A stretch of 13,584 nt of DNA from an uncultured Ruminococcus sp. GTDB taxonomy: Bacteria > Bacillota > Clostridia > Oscillospirales > Ruminococcaceae. Positions 6,237 to 13,288 of this stretch are shown here, one piece after another. The stretch covers positions 1 through 13,584 of the forward strand of contig UQYK01000052.1 of NCBI GenBank assembly GCA_900545285.1, written 5' to 3'. Each line of letters starts with the position of its first letter. Positions within the stretch are counted from its first letter, which is position 1. A model generated the notes under the pieces. It saw only the letters and a program-made list of their open reading frames with translations, had not been told where the DNA came from and searched no databases. A program made the position numbers and the translations under genes.

Positions 6237-6924
6237 TATCCAAATAGCGCGAATAAAGATCCGGCCGGTTTTCCCGGGTCACAGCCAGGCTCTGTTCCAG
6301 CCGCCATTCTGCAATGTTTTTATGATGTCCCGTGAGCAGCACCGGCGGCACCTCCTGGTCGTGCCAGACCGCCGGGCGGGTATACTGGGGATATTCCAGC
6401 AGGCCGTTAAAGTGGCTTTCCTCCTCAAAGCAAAGGTTTTCCGGCAGTACCCCCGGCAGCATCCGCGCCAGTGTGTCAATGAGGACAAGCGCCGGCAGCT
6501 CTCCCCCGGTGAGAACATAGTCCCCGATGGAGATTTCCTCATCAATCACCGTATCCAGGATGCGCTGGTCTACACCTTCATAATGCCCGCAAAGCAGGAA
6601 AATATGCGGCATCATTGCCAGTTCCAGTGCTCTTTGCTGCGTCAGAACAGCGCCTTTCGGTGACATATAAATTCTATGCGGCACCGACTGTGCCTGTGCA
6701 CAGACAGCCTCATAGCAGCGGTAGATAGGATCTGCCTGCATCACCATGCCTCTGCCGCCGCCATAGGGCACATCGTCCACCCGGCGGTGCTTATCTAATG
6801 TATAGTCCCGGATATTCCAGCAGTTCACATCCAGGCAGCCTTTTTTCCGTGCGCGTCCCAGAATGCTCTCAGACAGAACTGCCTCACACATTTCCGGGAA
6901 CAGCGTTGCCACATCAATTCGCAT
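6229..6924 (-). CDS. trmD: tRNA (guanine37-N1)-methyltransferase
   Basis: Methylates N1 of G37 next to the anticodon of tRNAs for Leu, Pro and Arg using S-adenosylmethionine, preventing +1 frameshifts. The 231-aa product (family about 230-250) starts MRIDVATLFPEM and has DDVPYGGGRGMVM (51-63). The trefoil-knot cofactor site is CGHYEGVDQR (112-121) with IGDYVLTGGE (133-142). The C-terminal segment GLLEYPQYTRP precedes a tRNA-binding region. Its ATG lies inside rimM, an 11-nt overlap, with GGAGGG 8 nt upstream in rimM coding sequence, so translation is probably coupled. Longer upstream starts fall within rimM and are unlikely. It is the last gene of the operon here; rplS, which often follows trmD, is missing. 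Confidence 0.97.
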   Translation of the reverse strand: MRIDVATLFPEMCEAVLSESILGRARKKGCLDVNCWNIRDYTLDKHRRVDDVPYGGGRGMVMQADPIYRCYEAVCAQAQSVPHRIYMSPKGAVLTQQRALELAMMPHIFLLCGHYEGVDQRILDTVIDEEISIGDYVLTGGELPALVLIDTLARMLPGVLPENLCFEEESHFNGLLEYPQYTRPAVWHDQEVPPVLLTGHHKNIAEWRLEQSLAVTRENRPDLYSRYLDKK

Positions 6925-7423
6925 CCAGCAGTCCCTCCAGCGGCCGGATCCGCATGACACCGCCAGCGAGATCCGTTTCCTGGATGACATCCGGAATGGC
7001 CGGGATGAGCACAGCCTTTCCGGATGCATCCTTTACTTCATACACATCATTAGCACCGGTCTGCATCACATCTGTGAGCATTCCGTAGCTTTTGCCGGTG
7101 TCTGCGTCCAGAACCTCCAGACCAATGAGATCCTGGATAAAATACACGCCCTCTTCCAGTTCCACTTCGTCCCGATCCATGTACAGCACCTGTCCGCGCA
7201 GCTTTTCTGCGGCTTCTACGGTATCTACGCCTTCCAGATGGAGCAGCACATTGCCCTTTTGCAGGCGCGCCGCAGTCACAGTCACCGGCTCCTGTGCCTT
7301 GCCCAGGTACAGGGTATCGAATTCGCACAGGAATTCCGGATCATCGCACCAGGGAACCACTTTGATTTCGCCGCGCAGGCCGTGGACATTTACAATTTTT
7401 CCGATTTCCAGGTATTGTTTCAT
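6914..7423 (-). CDS. rimM: Ribosome maturation factor RimM
   Basis: Binds ribosomal protein S19 and helps mature the 3' head domain of the 30S subunit. The 169-aa product has the N-terminal RimM barrel (IGKIVNVHGLRGEIKV, about residues 7-22). The C-terminal PRC-barrel-like domain follows, with YFIQDLIGLEV and NDVYEVKDASGKAVLIPAIPD. The ATG at 7423 has AAAGGA 6 nt upstream and begins the conserved region; the ATG nine codons earlier lacks a binding site. It follows khpA after a 148-bp gap with two hairpins and a possible internal promoter, and overlaps trmD by 11 nt. Confidence 0.96.
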   Translation of the reverse strand: MKQYLEIGKIVNVHGLRGEIKVVPWCDDPEFLCEFDTLYLGKAQEPVTVTAARLQKGNVLLHLEGVDTVEAAEKLRGQVLYMDRDEVELEEGVYFIQDLIGLEVLDADTGKSYGMLTDVMQTGANDVYEVKDASGKAVLIPAIPDVIQETDLAGGVMRIRPLEGLLDAN

Positions 7424-7455
7424 CTCAGTTCCTTTCTCTTTTTTCTGCATCCGAT

Positions 7456-7484
7456 CTTATATCCGCACAGTGCAGATACAGCAA
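7456..7484 (-). promoter_or_regulatory. Possible internal promoter before rimM-trmD
   Basis: On the minus strand TTGCTG (7479-7484), a 17-bp spacer and TATAAG (7456-7461), about 33 bp from the rimM start. The -10 is one base off consensus; the -35 keeps only TTG. It could give rimM-trmD extra transcription independent of ffh and rpsP. Confidence 0.35.
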
Positions 7485-7508
7485 CAGGCGAACATTGCTG
7501 TCCGCCTG
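7485..7508 (-). other. Hairpin in the khpA-rimM gap
   Basis: A 9-bp stem, CAGGCGAAC (7485-7493) / GTCCGCCTG (7500-7508), with a 6-nt loop; one pair is a wobble on the minus strand. No T-run follows in the operon direction, so it is more likely an RNA-processing or stability element than a terminator. On the plus strand it is followed by CATTTTGTTTTT, but no plus-strand transcript is known there. Confidence 0.45.
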
Positions 7509-7540
7509 CATTTTGTTTTTCTGCTCAATTTTTGTGTCTG

Positions 7541-7573
7541 AAATCGTGTTTCAAGAAGCGAAAACACGAATTT
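7541..7573 (-). other. Hairpin overlapping the khpA stop
   Basis: CGTGTTT (7545-7551) pairs with AAACACG (7562-7568), extended by four A-T pairs around one bulged base, with a 10-nt loop. The stem takes in the khpA stop codon. There is no T-tract on the minus strand, so it would protect or define the 3' end of an rpsP-khpA message instead of stopping transcription (inference). Confidence 0.45.
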
Positions 7574-7805
7574 AGTCAATTTCCACTGCAATTTTCTGGT
7601 TTTCTCTTGCAGCACCGGCACGCATAATGACACGGATCGCCTTTGCAATTCTGCCTTGCTTTCCGATTACGCGGCCCGTATCTTCCGCAGCCACCTTCAG
7701 ATGATAGACAATCACGCCCTCTTCATTGGGTGCATCTGCTGTAATCTGAATTGCAGACGGATCTTCTACCAGTCCGGCCACAATCACCTGCAACAGGTTT
7801 TCCAT
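7572..7805 (-). CDS. khpA: KH-domain RNA-binding protein KhpA
   Basis: A 77-aa single KH domain protein (formerly YlqC). The RNA-contacting GxxG loop is GKQG in DTGRVIGKQGRIAKAIR (about residues 42-58). KhpA partners with KhpB/Jag in other Firmicutes to bind many RNAs and influence cell division and elongation. Its place between rpsP and rimM is the standard Firmicutes order. The ATG has GGAGGAGG about 9 nt upstream. It is separated from rpsP by an unusually long 221-bp gap and from rimM by 148 bp, each with inverted repeats, so it may be expressed differently from its neighbours. Confidence 0.93.
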   Translation of the reverse strand: MENLLQVIVAGLVEDPSAIQITADAPNEEGVIVYHLKVAAEDTGRVIGKQGRIAKAIRVIMRAGAARENQKIAVEID

Positions 7806-7832
7806 TGTTTCATTCCTCCTCCCTGAAAAGTG

Positions 7833-7880
7833 CCTGTATTCCGCTTCTTTTCGCGCGCTCTCGCGCAGATGCGAAACAGG
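7833..7880 (-). other. Stem-loop just upstream of the khpA ribosome binding site
   Basis: Nested pairs: CCTG/CAGG (7833-7836, 7877-7880), TTTCGC/GCGAAA (7849-7854, 7871-7876) and GCGC/GCGC (7855-7858, 7863-7866) closing on TCTC, with AGAT bulged. It lies directly upstream of the khpA GGAGG and could affect its translation or the processing of the message. Confidence 0.45.
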
Positions 7881-7914
7881 CTCTAAAGCTAGGTTGCTCT
7901 TGCTCCACTGGTCA

Positions 7915-7997
7915 GCCGCATATCACCGGACGCACTGCGTACCTCCGGACACACATGCAGTTCACCGGCGGAGCAATCCCTGCACCGCGGATGCGGC
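7915..7997 (-). ncRNA. Candidate structured RNA element between rpsP and khpA
   Basis: Arms GCCGCAT (7915-7921) and ATGCGGC (7991-7997) close a region holding two further helices: CCGGA/TCCGG (7926-7930, 7944-7948, with inner CGC/GCG) and TGCAG/CTGCA (7956-7960, 7980-7984). Together they would form a three-way junction in the operon transcript. The gap is 221 bp, far longer than the other spacers of this operon, and has no reading frame or promoter I can support. I match it to no known riboswitch or leader family. The pairing is seen in sequence; that it is functional is inference. Confidence 0.35.
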
Positions 7998-8026
7998 ACA
8001 GCCCCGCACTGACGTTTCCTCTGCTC

Positions 8027-8269
8027 TTAGAGTACGCCTTCCTTCTTCAGGATACCCTTTACAGTATCTGTCGGCTGTGCACCGTTTGCCAGCCATGTCT
8101 TTGCCTTGTCAGCATCCAGGCTTACAACAGTCGGCTCCTTTGTCGGATCGTAGTAACCGATCTCTTCGATGAAGCGGCCGTCTCTCGGATAACGTTCGTC
8201 AGCAACAACAATACGATAGAACGGAGCCTTCTTTGCGCCCATTCTTCTCAGTCTGATCTTTACTGCCAT
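8027..8269 (-). CDS. rpsP: 30S ribosomal protein S16
   Basis: An 80-aa ribosomal protein of normal length. The signature start is MAVKIRLRRMGAKKAPFYRI, followed by VVADERYPRDGRFIEEIGYYDP, DKAKTWLANGAQPTDTV and the C-terminal helix. It binds 16S rRNA early in 30S assembly. GGAGGTG lies 9 nt before the ATG. It follows ffh by 58 bp in the same operon. Confidence 0.98.
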   Translation of the reverse strand: MAVKIRLRRMGAKKAPFYRIVVADERYPRDGRFIEEIGYYDPTKEPTVVSLDADKAKTWLANGAQPTDTVKGILKKEGVL

Positions 8270-8327
8270 TTGAAATTCACCTCCGTGTGTTTTCTGATCT
8301 ATCTCCAGCAGTTTCCTGCGGGATTTC

Positions 8328-9743
8328 TTATTTTTTCGGCGGCATCAGCCCCGGCGGAACACCGGGTATGCCGCCCTGCATATTTTGCAGCTGCTCCGGG
8401 CTCATGCCAGCCAGACGCTTCATGGCGCGGCGGTTCATCTTGCCGCCCTTGCCCATTTTGCCGCCCAGCTGCTTCATCATTTTCTGCATCTGGTCAAACT
8501 GCTTCAGCAGCCGGTTGACCTCTTCCACCTTTGTACCGCTTCCGGCGGCAATCCGCCGCTTCCGGGATGGATTGATGATGGAAGGCTTTTCCCGCTCTGC
8601 CTTTGTCATGGATGTGATCATGGCCTCAATGCGGACAAACTGCCGTTCGTCAATATCGGCATCTTTCAGCTTGCTGCCCACACCGGGAAGCATGCCCATG
8701 ATCGACCGCAGCGAGCCCATCTTCTGAATCTGCCGCAGCTGTTCCAGGAGGTCGTTCATGTCGAACCGGTTCTCCTCGAACTTCTTTGCCATTTTCTCGG
8801 CATCCTTCTGACTGATGGTGTTTTCTGCCTTTTCGATCAGGGTAAGCATATCGCCCATGCCCAGAATCCGGGAAGCCATCCGCTGGGGATGGAACTGTTC
8901 GAAATCGTCCAGCTTTTCGCCCATGCCCACATATTTAATGGGCTTTCCGGTTACGGCCAGAACGGACAGTGCCGCACCGCCTCTGGTATCGGAGTCCAGC
9001 TTTGACATCAGAACGCTGTCAATTCCCAGGGCATCGTCAAAGGCCTTTGCCACATTGACGGCATCCTGACCGGTCATAGCATCGACTACCAGCATGATCT
9101 CATGGGGATGCGTCAGTTCCTTCAGATCCTTCAGCTCATCCATGAGGGCAATGTCAATGTGCAGACGGCCGGCGGTATCCAGAATCACCACATCATTGCC
9201 GTGATCCTTGGCGTACTTCATGGCCTCCTTGGCAATAATCCGGGGATCAATCTGTCCCATCTCAAAGACCTTGACCCCGGCGCGCTCACCCACCACCTGC
9301 AGCTGATTGATTGCAGCCGGGCGGTAGATATCGCACGCCACCAGCAGCGGATAGTGTCCCTCTTTTTTCAGCATCTTGGCCAGCTTTGCCGCATGGGTGG
9401 TTTTGCCGGAGCCCTGCAGGCCGCACATCATGATGACGCACGGCGGCTTGGACGGGAACTGAATCCGGGCATTTTCATTGCCCATGAGGTTGCACAGTTC
9501 TTCGTTGACAATCTTAATGACCTGCTGTGCCGGAGTCAGGCTGGAAAGTACCTCTTCCCCAACGGCACGTTCTGAGACCTTCTTTACAAAATCCTTGACA
9601 ACCTTATAGCTGACATCTGCTTCCAGCAGTGCCATCCGCACCTCACGCATTGCCTCTTTGACATCGGCCTCCGTGAGTTTGCCGTGGGATTTCAGTTTCC
9701 GGAATACCTGATTGAGTTTTCCGGACAGTCCTTCAAAAGCCAT
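8328..9743 (-). CDS. ffh: Signal recognition particle GTPase Ffh (SRP54)
   Basis: Binds signal sequences on ribosome-nascent chains and, with SRP RNA and the receptor FtsY, delivers them to the membrane. The 471-aa product has the N domain (1-95, with ALLEADVSYKVVKDF) and the G domain: P-loop GLQGSGKTT (108-116), DTAGR (189-193) and SKLDSDTRGGAALS (247-260). The Met-rich M domain (about 300-440) includes the RNA-binding SRKRRIAAGSGT (393-404), and the Gly/Pro-rich tail ends in PPKK. SKLD replaces the common TKLD, a mild change. The frame is open far upstream through ylxM, but the ATG at 9743 with AGGAGG begins the conserved N domain. It lies 41 bp after ylxM. The matching SRP RNA gene is at 13416-13549. 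Confidence 0.98.
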   Translation of the reverse strand: MAFEGLSGKLNQVFRKLKSHGKLTEADVKEAMREVRMALLEADVSYKVVKDFVKKVSERAVGEEVLSSLTPAQQVIKIVNEELCNLMGNENARIQFPSKPPCVIMMCGLQGSGKTTHAAKLAKMLKKEGHYPLLVACDIYRPAAINQLQVVGERAGVKVFEMGQIDPRIIAKEAMKYAKDHGNDVVILDTAGRLHIDIALMDELKDLKELTHPHEIMLVVDAMTGQDAVNVAKAFDDALGIDSVLMSKLDSDTRGGAALSVLAVTGKPIKYVGMGEKLDDFEQFHPQRMASRILGMGDMLTLIEKAENTISQKDAEKMAKKFEENRFDMNDLLEQLRQIQKMGSLRSIMGMLPGVGSKLKDADIDERQFVRIEAMITSMTKAEREKPSIINPSRKRRIAAGSGTKVEEVNRLLKQFDQMQKMMKQLGGKMGKGGKMNRRAMKRLAGMSPEQLQNMQGGIPGVPPGLMPPKK

Positions 9744-9784
9744 TGGTTCCGCCTCCTTTTCCCAGCGCCTGTTTCCTGTGCCGC

Positions 9785-10144
9785 TCAGAGCAGCTTTAAT
9801 CCCTGATGAATGGTTTCCATTGCCATCCGGCATTGGTTCTGCACCTGTGCATTTTCCGGCACCGCCGCAGAAATTGCCTTCATCTGTTCTGCCAGCGCAG
9901 CATAATTCTCCCGCATGGCACAGAGCCGCGCGGCGAACTGGAGTTTCTCCTCCATTTCCTGGAGCACCTGCTCGCCCCGTTTGATGCCGTCCCGTACACC
10001 CTGCCGGGTAATACCCAGCAGGGCAGCAATCTCGCTCAAGGAAAGATCCGCACCATAATACAGCTCTGTCACCTTGTACTGATGGGGTGTCAGAAACTCC
10101 CCATAACAGTCCAGCAGCATCGCAAACCGCAAATCCTTTGCCAC
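9785..10144 (-). CDS. ylxM: YlxM family SRP-associated DNA-binding-like protein
   Basis: A 119-aa helix-turn-helix protein resembling sigma factor region 4 (LSLSEIAALLGITRQGVRDGIKRGE, about residues 35-59). A helical, Glu/Gln-rich C-terminal extension follows. YlxM family members are usually encoded next to ffh, and in streptococci YlxM has been linked to SRP function. I chose the GTG at 10144, with AGGAGG 9 nt upstream, because it aligns with the family start; the ATG ten codons earlier falls before this binding site. It is the first gene of the operon under a consensus promoter. Bacillus YlxM is about 110 aa, so length is normal. Confidence 0.9.
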   Translation of the reverse strand: MAKDLRFAMLLDCYGEFLTPHQYKVTELYYGADLSLSEIAALLGITRQGVRDGIKRGEQVLQEMEEKLQFAARLCAMRENYAALAEQMKAISAAVPENAQVQNQCRMAMETIHQGLKLL

Positions 10145-10185
10145 AATGGGACCCCTCCTGTACTGTAAAAGCAATCTGCTTTACA

Positions 10186-10214
10186 AGTATACCTGATTTC
10201 CGGCCATTTGTCAA
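10186..10214 (-). promoter_or_regulatory. Main promoter of the ylxM-ffh-rpsP-khpA-rimM-trmD operon
   Basis: On the minus strand TTGACA (10209-10214), a 17-bp spacer and TATACT (10186-10191). The start is near 10180. A bulged hairpin of GTAAA and GCA pairs (10165-10184) spans the predicted start and early leader. Confidence 0.9.
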
Positions 10215-10309
10215 GTGTTTTTTTTCGTCATCCTGTACAAATCGGGAAGCCCCTTTTCTACCATAATTCAATATATTCGCTTATTTTTCACGTTTTATCC
10301 TTATTTTTC

Positions 10310-10338
10310 TTGACATACCCTTAGGTTTTGCTTATAAT
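10310..10338 (+). promoter_or_regulatory. Promoter of the SCP2-domain gene
   Basis: TTGACA (10310-10315), a 17-bp spacer and TATAAT (10333-10338), perfect hexamers and spacing. Transcription should start near 10345, giving a leader of about 110 nt. It is divergent from the ylxM promoter about 100 bp away. Confidence 0.9.
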
Positions 10339-10343
10339 AGAGA

Positions 10344-10361
10344 AGAAAACATCTGTTTTCT
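10344..10361 (+). promoter_or_regulatory. Inverted repeat at the transcription start of the SCP2 gene
   Basis: AGAAAACATCTGTTTTCT is an 8-bp perfect inverted repeat around TC, covering the predicted start site at +1 to +17. Such placement suits a repressor operator; a 5' mRNA hairpin is the alternative. The regulator is unknown. Confidence 0.45.
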
Positions 10362-10455
10362 GTGCGGTTTTCCAAATACGGGAAGTTCTGCCGGAAAGCG
10401 GATTCCATCCCGAACAAGCGCCAGTCGCCTGTTCCCACAGAAAGGACGAAGAAAA

Positions 10456-11022
10456 ATGACATTTCAGGAAATGTTTGATCGTGCAAAGGCTGCTCTGACA
10501 AAGGCAAGCGCAGCAGATTCTGCCGTGTTTGTTGCAGCACAGGTAAATGTAACCGGTGAAGGCTCCGGTATTTTTTATGTAAAGGCAGCAGACGGCGTGC
10601 TGGAAGTAGAACCGTATGATTATGTGGATCACAATGTCCTGCTCACCGCAGATTCCGCAGAACTGCTGGCCGCACTGGAAGCCGCAAAGGCCGCAGAACT
10701 GGCAATGGAAGGCGACGCAGAAAGCGTTGCTGCATTCCAGGCAATTCTGGGCACACTGCCGGCTCCGGCTGCAAAGGAAGCACCGAAGAAGGCTACCGCT
10801 CCGACTGAAACAGAAGCAAAGGCTCCGGCTGCAAAACCGGCTGCTGAAAAGGCTGCACCGAAGGCTGCTGCTGTAGTAGAAAGCGCACCGGCAGCAAAGG
10901 CAGAAGCCAAAAAGACAGAGGCTCCGAAGGCAGCCGCTGCTCCGGCCACTGCAAAGAAGCCGGCTGCTCCTGCACCGAAAAAGGCCACTGCAAACAACAA
11001 GCGCTCCCGGAGAAAGCGGTAA
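10456..11022 (+). CDS. SCP2-like domain protein with long Ala/Pro/Lys-rich basic tail
   Basis: A 188-aa protein. Residues 1-100 resemble the SCP2 sterol-carrier fold (VAAQVNVTGEGSGIFYVKAADG, then LEVEPYDYVDHNVLL), a lipid-binding pocket found in small bacterial proteins of unclear role. Residues 102-188 are low-complexity Ala/Pro/Lys/Glu, built of imperfect repeats such as APAAK and KKTEAPKAA, ending in a strongly basic KRSRRKR like histone H1-type tails. There is no signal peptide or membrane segment, so it is probably cytoplasmic. The start follows AAAGGA with about 10 nt spacing. Transcribed alone from a perfect promoter with an inverted repeat at +1, ending in a strong terminator. The basic tail might bind nucleic acid or an acidic surface (inference); the ligand is unknown. 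Confidence 0.8.
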   Translation: MTFQEMFDRAKAALTKASAADSAVFVAAQVNVTGEGSGIFYVKAADGVLEVEPYDYVDHNVLLTADSAELLAALEAAKAAELAMEGDAESVAAFQAILGTLPAPAAKEAPKKATAPTETEAKAPAAKPAAEKAAPKAAAVVESAPAAKAEAKKTEAPKAAAAPATAKKPAAPAPKKATANNKRSRRKR

Positions 11023-11056
11023 GCGCCTGTTTTCCTATTTTTATAACAGCAAATGC

Positions 11057-11093
11057 AAAAGACGGCGAAGAGAATGTCCTTCGCCGTCTTTTT
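11057..11093. terminator. Bidirectional terminator between the SCP2 gene and the dockerin protease
   Basis: A 14-bp stem, AAAAGACGGCGAAG (11057-11070) paired with 11079-11092, with an 8-nt loop. It is followed by Ts on the plus strand and by TTTTGC on the minus. It serves the convergent genes on both sides. Confidence 0.92.
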
Positions 11094-11127
11094 CTATGGA
11101 AAATCACGATTTTATCGGTGTTTGATC

Positions 11128-13149
11128 TTACCAGCTCGGTGTGCCGCCTGCCATCTGCTCAGAGTAATAACAGAGAATCCGGTAGGCATCCTGGATGGAA
11201 ATTTCACCGTTTTCATCCAGATCCGCCGCCGCAGACTGTGCCCAGCCCAAATTCCCCAGGCTGCCGGCATTGCAGGCAGCATAGGCCAGCAGCGCCAGAT
11301 TGGCATCCTGAATGGTGATGCTGCCATCCAGGTCGGTGTCCCCCGGCTCTCCCCGTGTATTGGTATATTGCAGTTCCGGGAAGGTAAGCTTGCCCTCCCG
11401 TTCCAGCCCGGCCAGCAGATTTGCGGCGGCGTAGTCAATTTCCTGCTGAGATGCCTGCTCCGGAAGTGCCAGTGCTGCCGCATAGGCACTGCGGTACAAG
11501 GCGTTGGCATTGTTCTTCGGCGCACCATAGGACAGCGCCTGTTCCAGCTGTGTGCGGTTTGTCTCCTCTGCCAGAGGCTTGGTCACCACTTTCAGGGAAA
11601 GATTGCCGAAATCCTGATAGATATACGCGCCCTGGCTGTTGGTCATCTGCCGCAGATCCACAATATCAATCCAGCTGTCCTCGTCATATTTCAAAAAGCT
11701 CTGCCCCTCTTGCAGCAGGCAGTCTGTCTGCAAGCCGGAGTTTTTCTTCGATTCCAGTTCCAGATAGGGCTTCTGCTTGGAAAAGCGATAGCTGTCCAGG
11801 GTGAGCACCACGGAAAACCGTTCCCCGGCCTTTACGGTTACAGCATTGTTCAGGGAGATATACTTGTCTCCATTATAAGACGTAATGCCGGAAACCGTTT
11901 CCAGCACCTGGCCGTCCGTGGGCGACTTGGCATTGGATTTCAGGCGGTAGAGGGAAATCCGGTACTTCACCTTGCCGCTGTTAATGGTGGAGTTGGGAAA
12001 GATCACTGCATCCAGTATGCCGTCTTCCTGCGCCGTAAAGATGTTGGCACCGGACTCTGCCGAGATGCCCACATTGGGCATGCCGCCGTCATATTGATAG
12101 CAGTGCCGGGTTTCATCCTGCTCTGCCATGTAAAACCGGCTGAAATCACAGACCGAGGGTTCCTCATAGGAGAGCCAGAAGTATCCGGCATAGGCATCCT
12201 CTGTTCCCCAGCTGTTGCGCACCAGCCAGGCGCCGTCCTGCTGCGGCTGATCACCGGCCTTGAAATTCGTCCGGGAATAGCTGTCATCCCAGCCCACAAT
12301 CAATACTGCGTGGTCGGCATCATCCATGCTGTGTGCCGACTGATAATAGGCCGCAGAATCTGCCTGATAGCTAAAGGTTCCGCTGGAATAAAAGGAAGCC
12401 TCTACAGCACCGGTATCCATGAGCCAGTTTTTGATCTCCTTGACGTAGGTATTGGCATCCGGCTTGTAAATATTATCTGAGCCAACCATCCGGTAGCAGG
12501 ACGCGTAGCGCTGGTACTCCGAGTAACCCTTCTTCCAGTTGGAAATCGGCAGGTTTTGTTCCAGCTGCAACCCGATTCCGGCAGCCATGGCCGAAGAAGC
12601 AATTTTTGTATTGCCGCCGGACGCGCCCTTTCCGTCAGCCTGAATCCAGTCCCCACTGGCCAGATCGCCGCTGACCATGCGTTTGGTAAACAGGTACCAG
12701 CCCAGTGCTCCCTCTGAAAAATCCAGCTCGCCGTCTGCATTCTTCCATGCATCCGGGATTTCCAGCCCCTGTTTCAGAATATTGGATTCACAGGCACCCA
12801 GCGCAGCATATGCCCAGCAAAGAGACGTGTTCTTCTGATCCTTCACCGAGGTGACGCAGCCTTCATCCACCAGGCTGTAGGCGCTGGGCAGCGCCGCCGC
12901 ACCACGCAGACTGCTCTCATCTGTGACAACAGCATCCTCTTCCGGCAGCTCTGCCGGGGTGCCGTCCGGCTCTTCCAGGCGTGTGGAGAGATAGTCTCCG
13001 TTTTGTTCCCAGACAGTACGAACCACCGGAAGTTCCAGTATTCCTGCCGTTTCTGCCGCCAGTGCTTTTTCCATTCCCCCGGATGCTCCCAGAATCAGTG
13101 CCGCCGCAGTTCCCACACTGCCCAGCCGAAGAAGGAATCTATGGTTCAT
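11128..13149 (-). CDS. Secreted papain-family (C1) cysteine protease with dockerin
   Basis: A 673-aa secreted protein. A signal peptide (1-31/32, ending ALAA) is followed by a pro-like region. The C1A peptidase domain (about 87-330) has oxyanion Gln105, nucleophile Cys111 (NTSLCWAYAA), His280 (DADHAVLIVGW) and Asn312 (VRNSWGTEDAYAGYFW), all present. A beta-rich lectin-like domain (about 345-525) follows, as in other bacterial C1 proteases of this type. A short helical FIVAR-like segment (530-582) comes next. The type I dockerin at 603-665 has two calcium-binding repeats (DTDLDGSITIQDA and DLDENGEISIQDA). The dockerin should anchor the protease to a cohesin scaffoldin on the cell surface or cellulosome. 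GGGAGG lies 5 nt before the ATG. It is transcribed alone, divergent from ffs. The substrate is unknown. Confidence 0.93.
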   Translation of the reverse strand: MNHRFLLRLGSVGTAAALILGASGGMEKALAAETAGILELPVVRTVWEQNGDYLSTRLEEPDGTPAELPEEDAVVTDESSLRGAAALPSAYSLVDEGCVTSVKDQKNTSLCWAYAALGACESNILKQGLEIPDAWKNADGELDFSEGALGWYLFTKRMVSGDLASGDWIQADGKGASGGNTKIASSAMAAGIGLQLEQNLPISNWKKGYSEYQRYASCYRMVGSDNIYKPDANTYVKEIKNWLMDTGAVEASFYSSGTFSYQADSAAYYQSAHSMDDADHAVLIVGWDDSYSRTNFKAGDQPQQDGAWLVRNSWGTEDAYAGYFWLSYEEPSVCDFSRFYMAEQDETRHCYQYDGGMPNVGISAESGANIFTAQEDGILDAVIFPNSTINSGKVKYRISLYRLKSNAKSPTDGQVLETVSGITSYNGDKYISLNNAVTVKAGERFSVVLTLDSYRFSKQKPYLELESKKNSGLQTDCLLQEGQSFLKYDEDSWIDIVDLRQMTNSQGAYIYQDFGNLSLKVVTKPLAEETNRTQLEQALSYGAPKNNANALYRSAYAAALALPEQASQQEIDYAAANLLAGLEREGKLTFPELQYTNTRGEPGDTDLDGSITIQDANLALLAYAACNAGSLGNLGWAQSAAADLDENGEISIQDAYRILCYYSEQMAGGTPSW

Positions 13150-13243
13150 GTCTGCCTCCCTTACGGAACCTGCCGCCGTGCCTGGTCATTCAGGCATCTG
13201 CCGGCATCCTGTCGCATGTATCTCGGATCTTTTTTCTTTTTTG

Positions 13244-13272
13244 ATTATAGCACAATGCACAAAAAAAGTCAA
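13244..13272 (-). promoter_or_regulatory. Promoter of the dockerin protease gene
   Basis: On the minus strand TTGACT (13267-13272), a 17-bp spacer and TATAAT (13244-13249). The leader is about 90 nt and carries a 6-bp hairpin TGCCTG/CAGGCA (13179-13184, 13191-13196). Confidence 0.87.
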
Positions 13273-13288
13273 TTCTTTTGCAAAGATT

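Noticed and set aside
9744..10271. 176-codon upstream extension of Ffh
   Set aside because: It covers ylxM in another frame and the operon promoter; the ATG at 9743 has a proper binding site and begins the N domain.
11053..12480. 475-codon plus-strand frame opposite the dockerin protease
   Set aside because: Antisense shadow; it starts inside the terminator hairpin and shows no domain, while the minus frame encodes a complete secreted protease.
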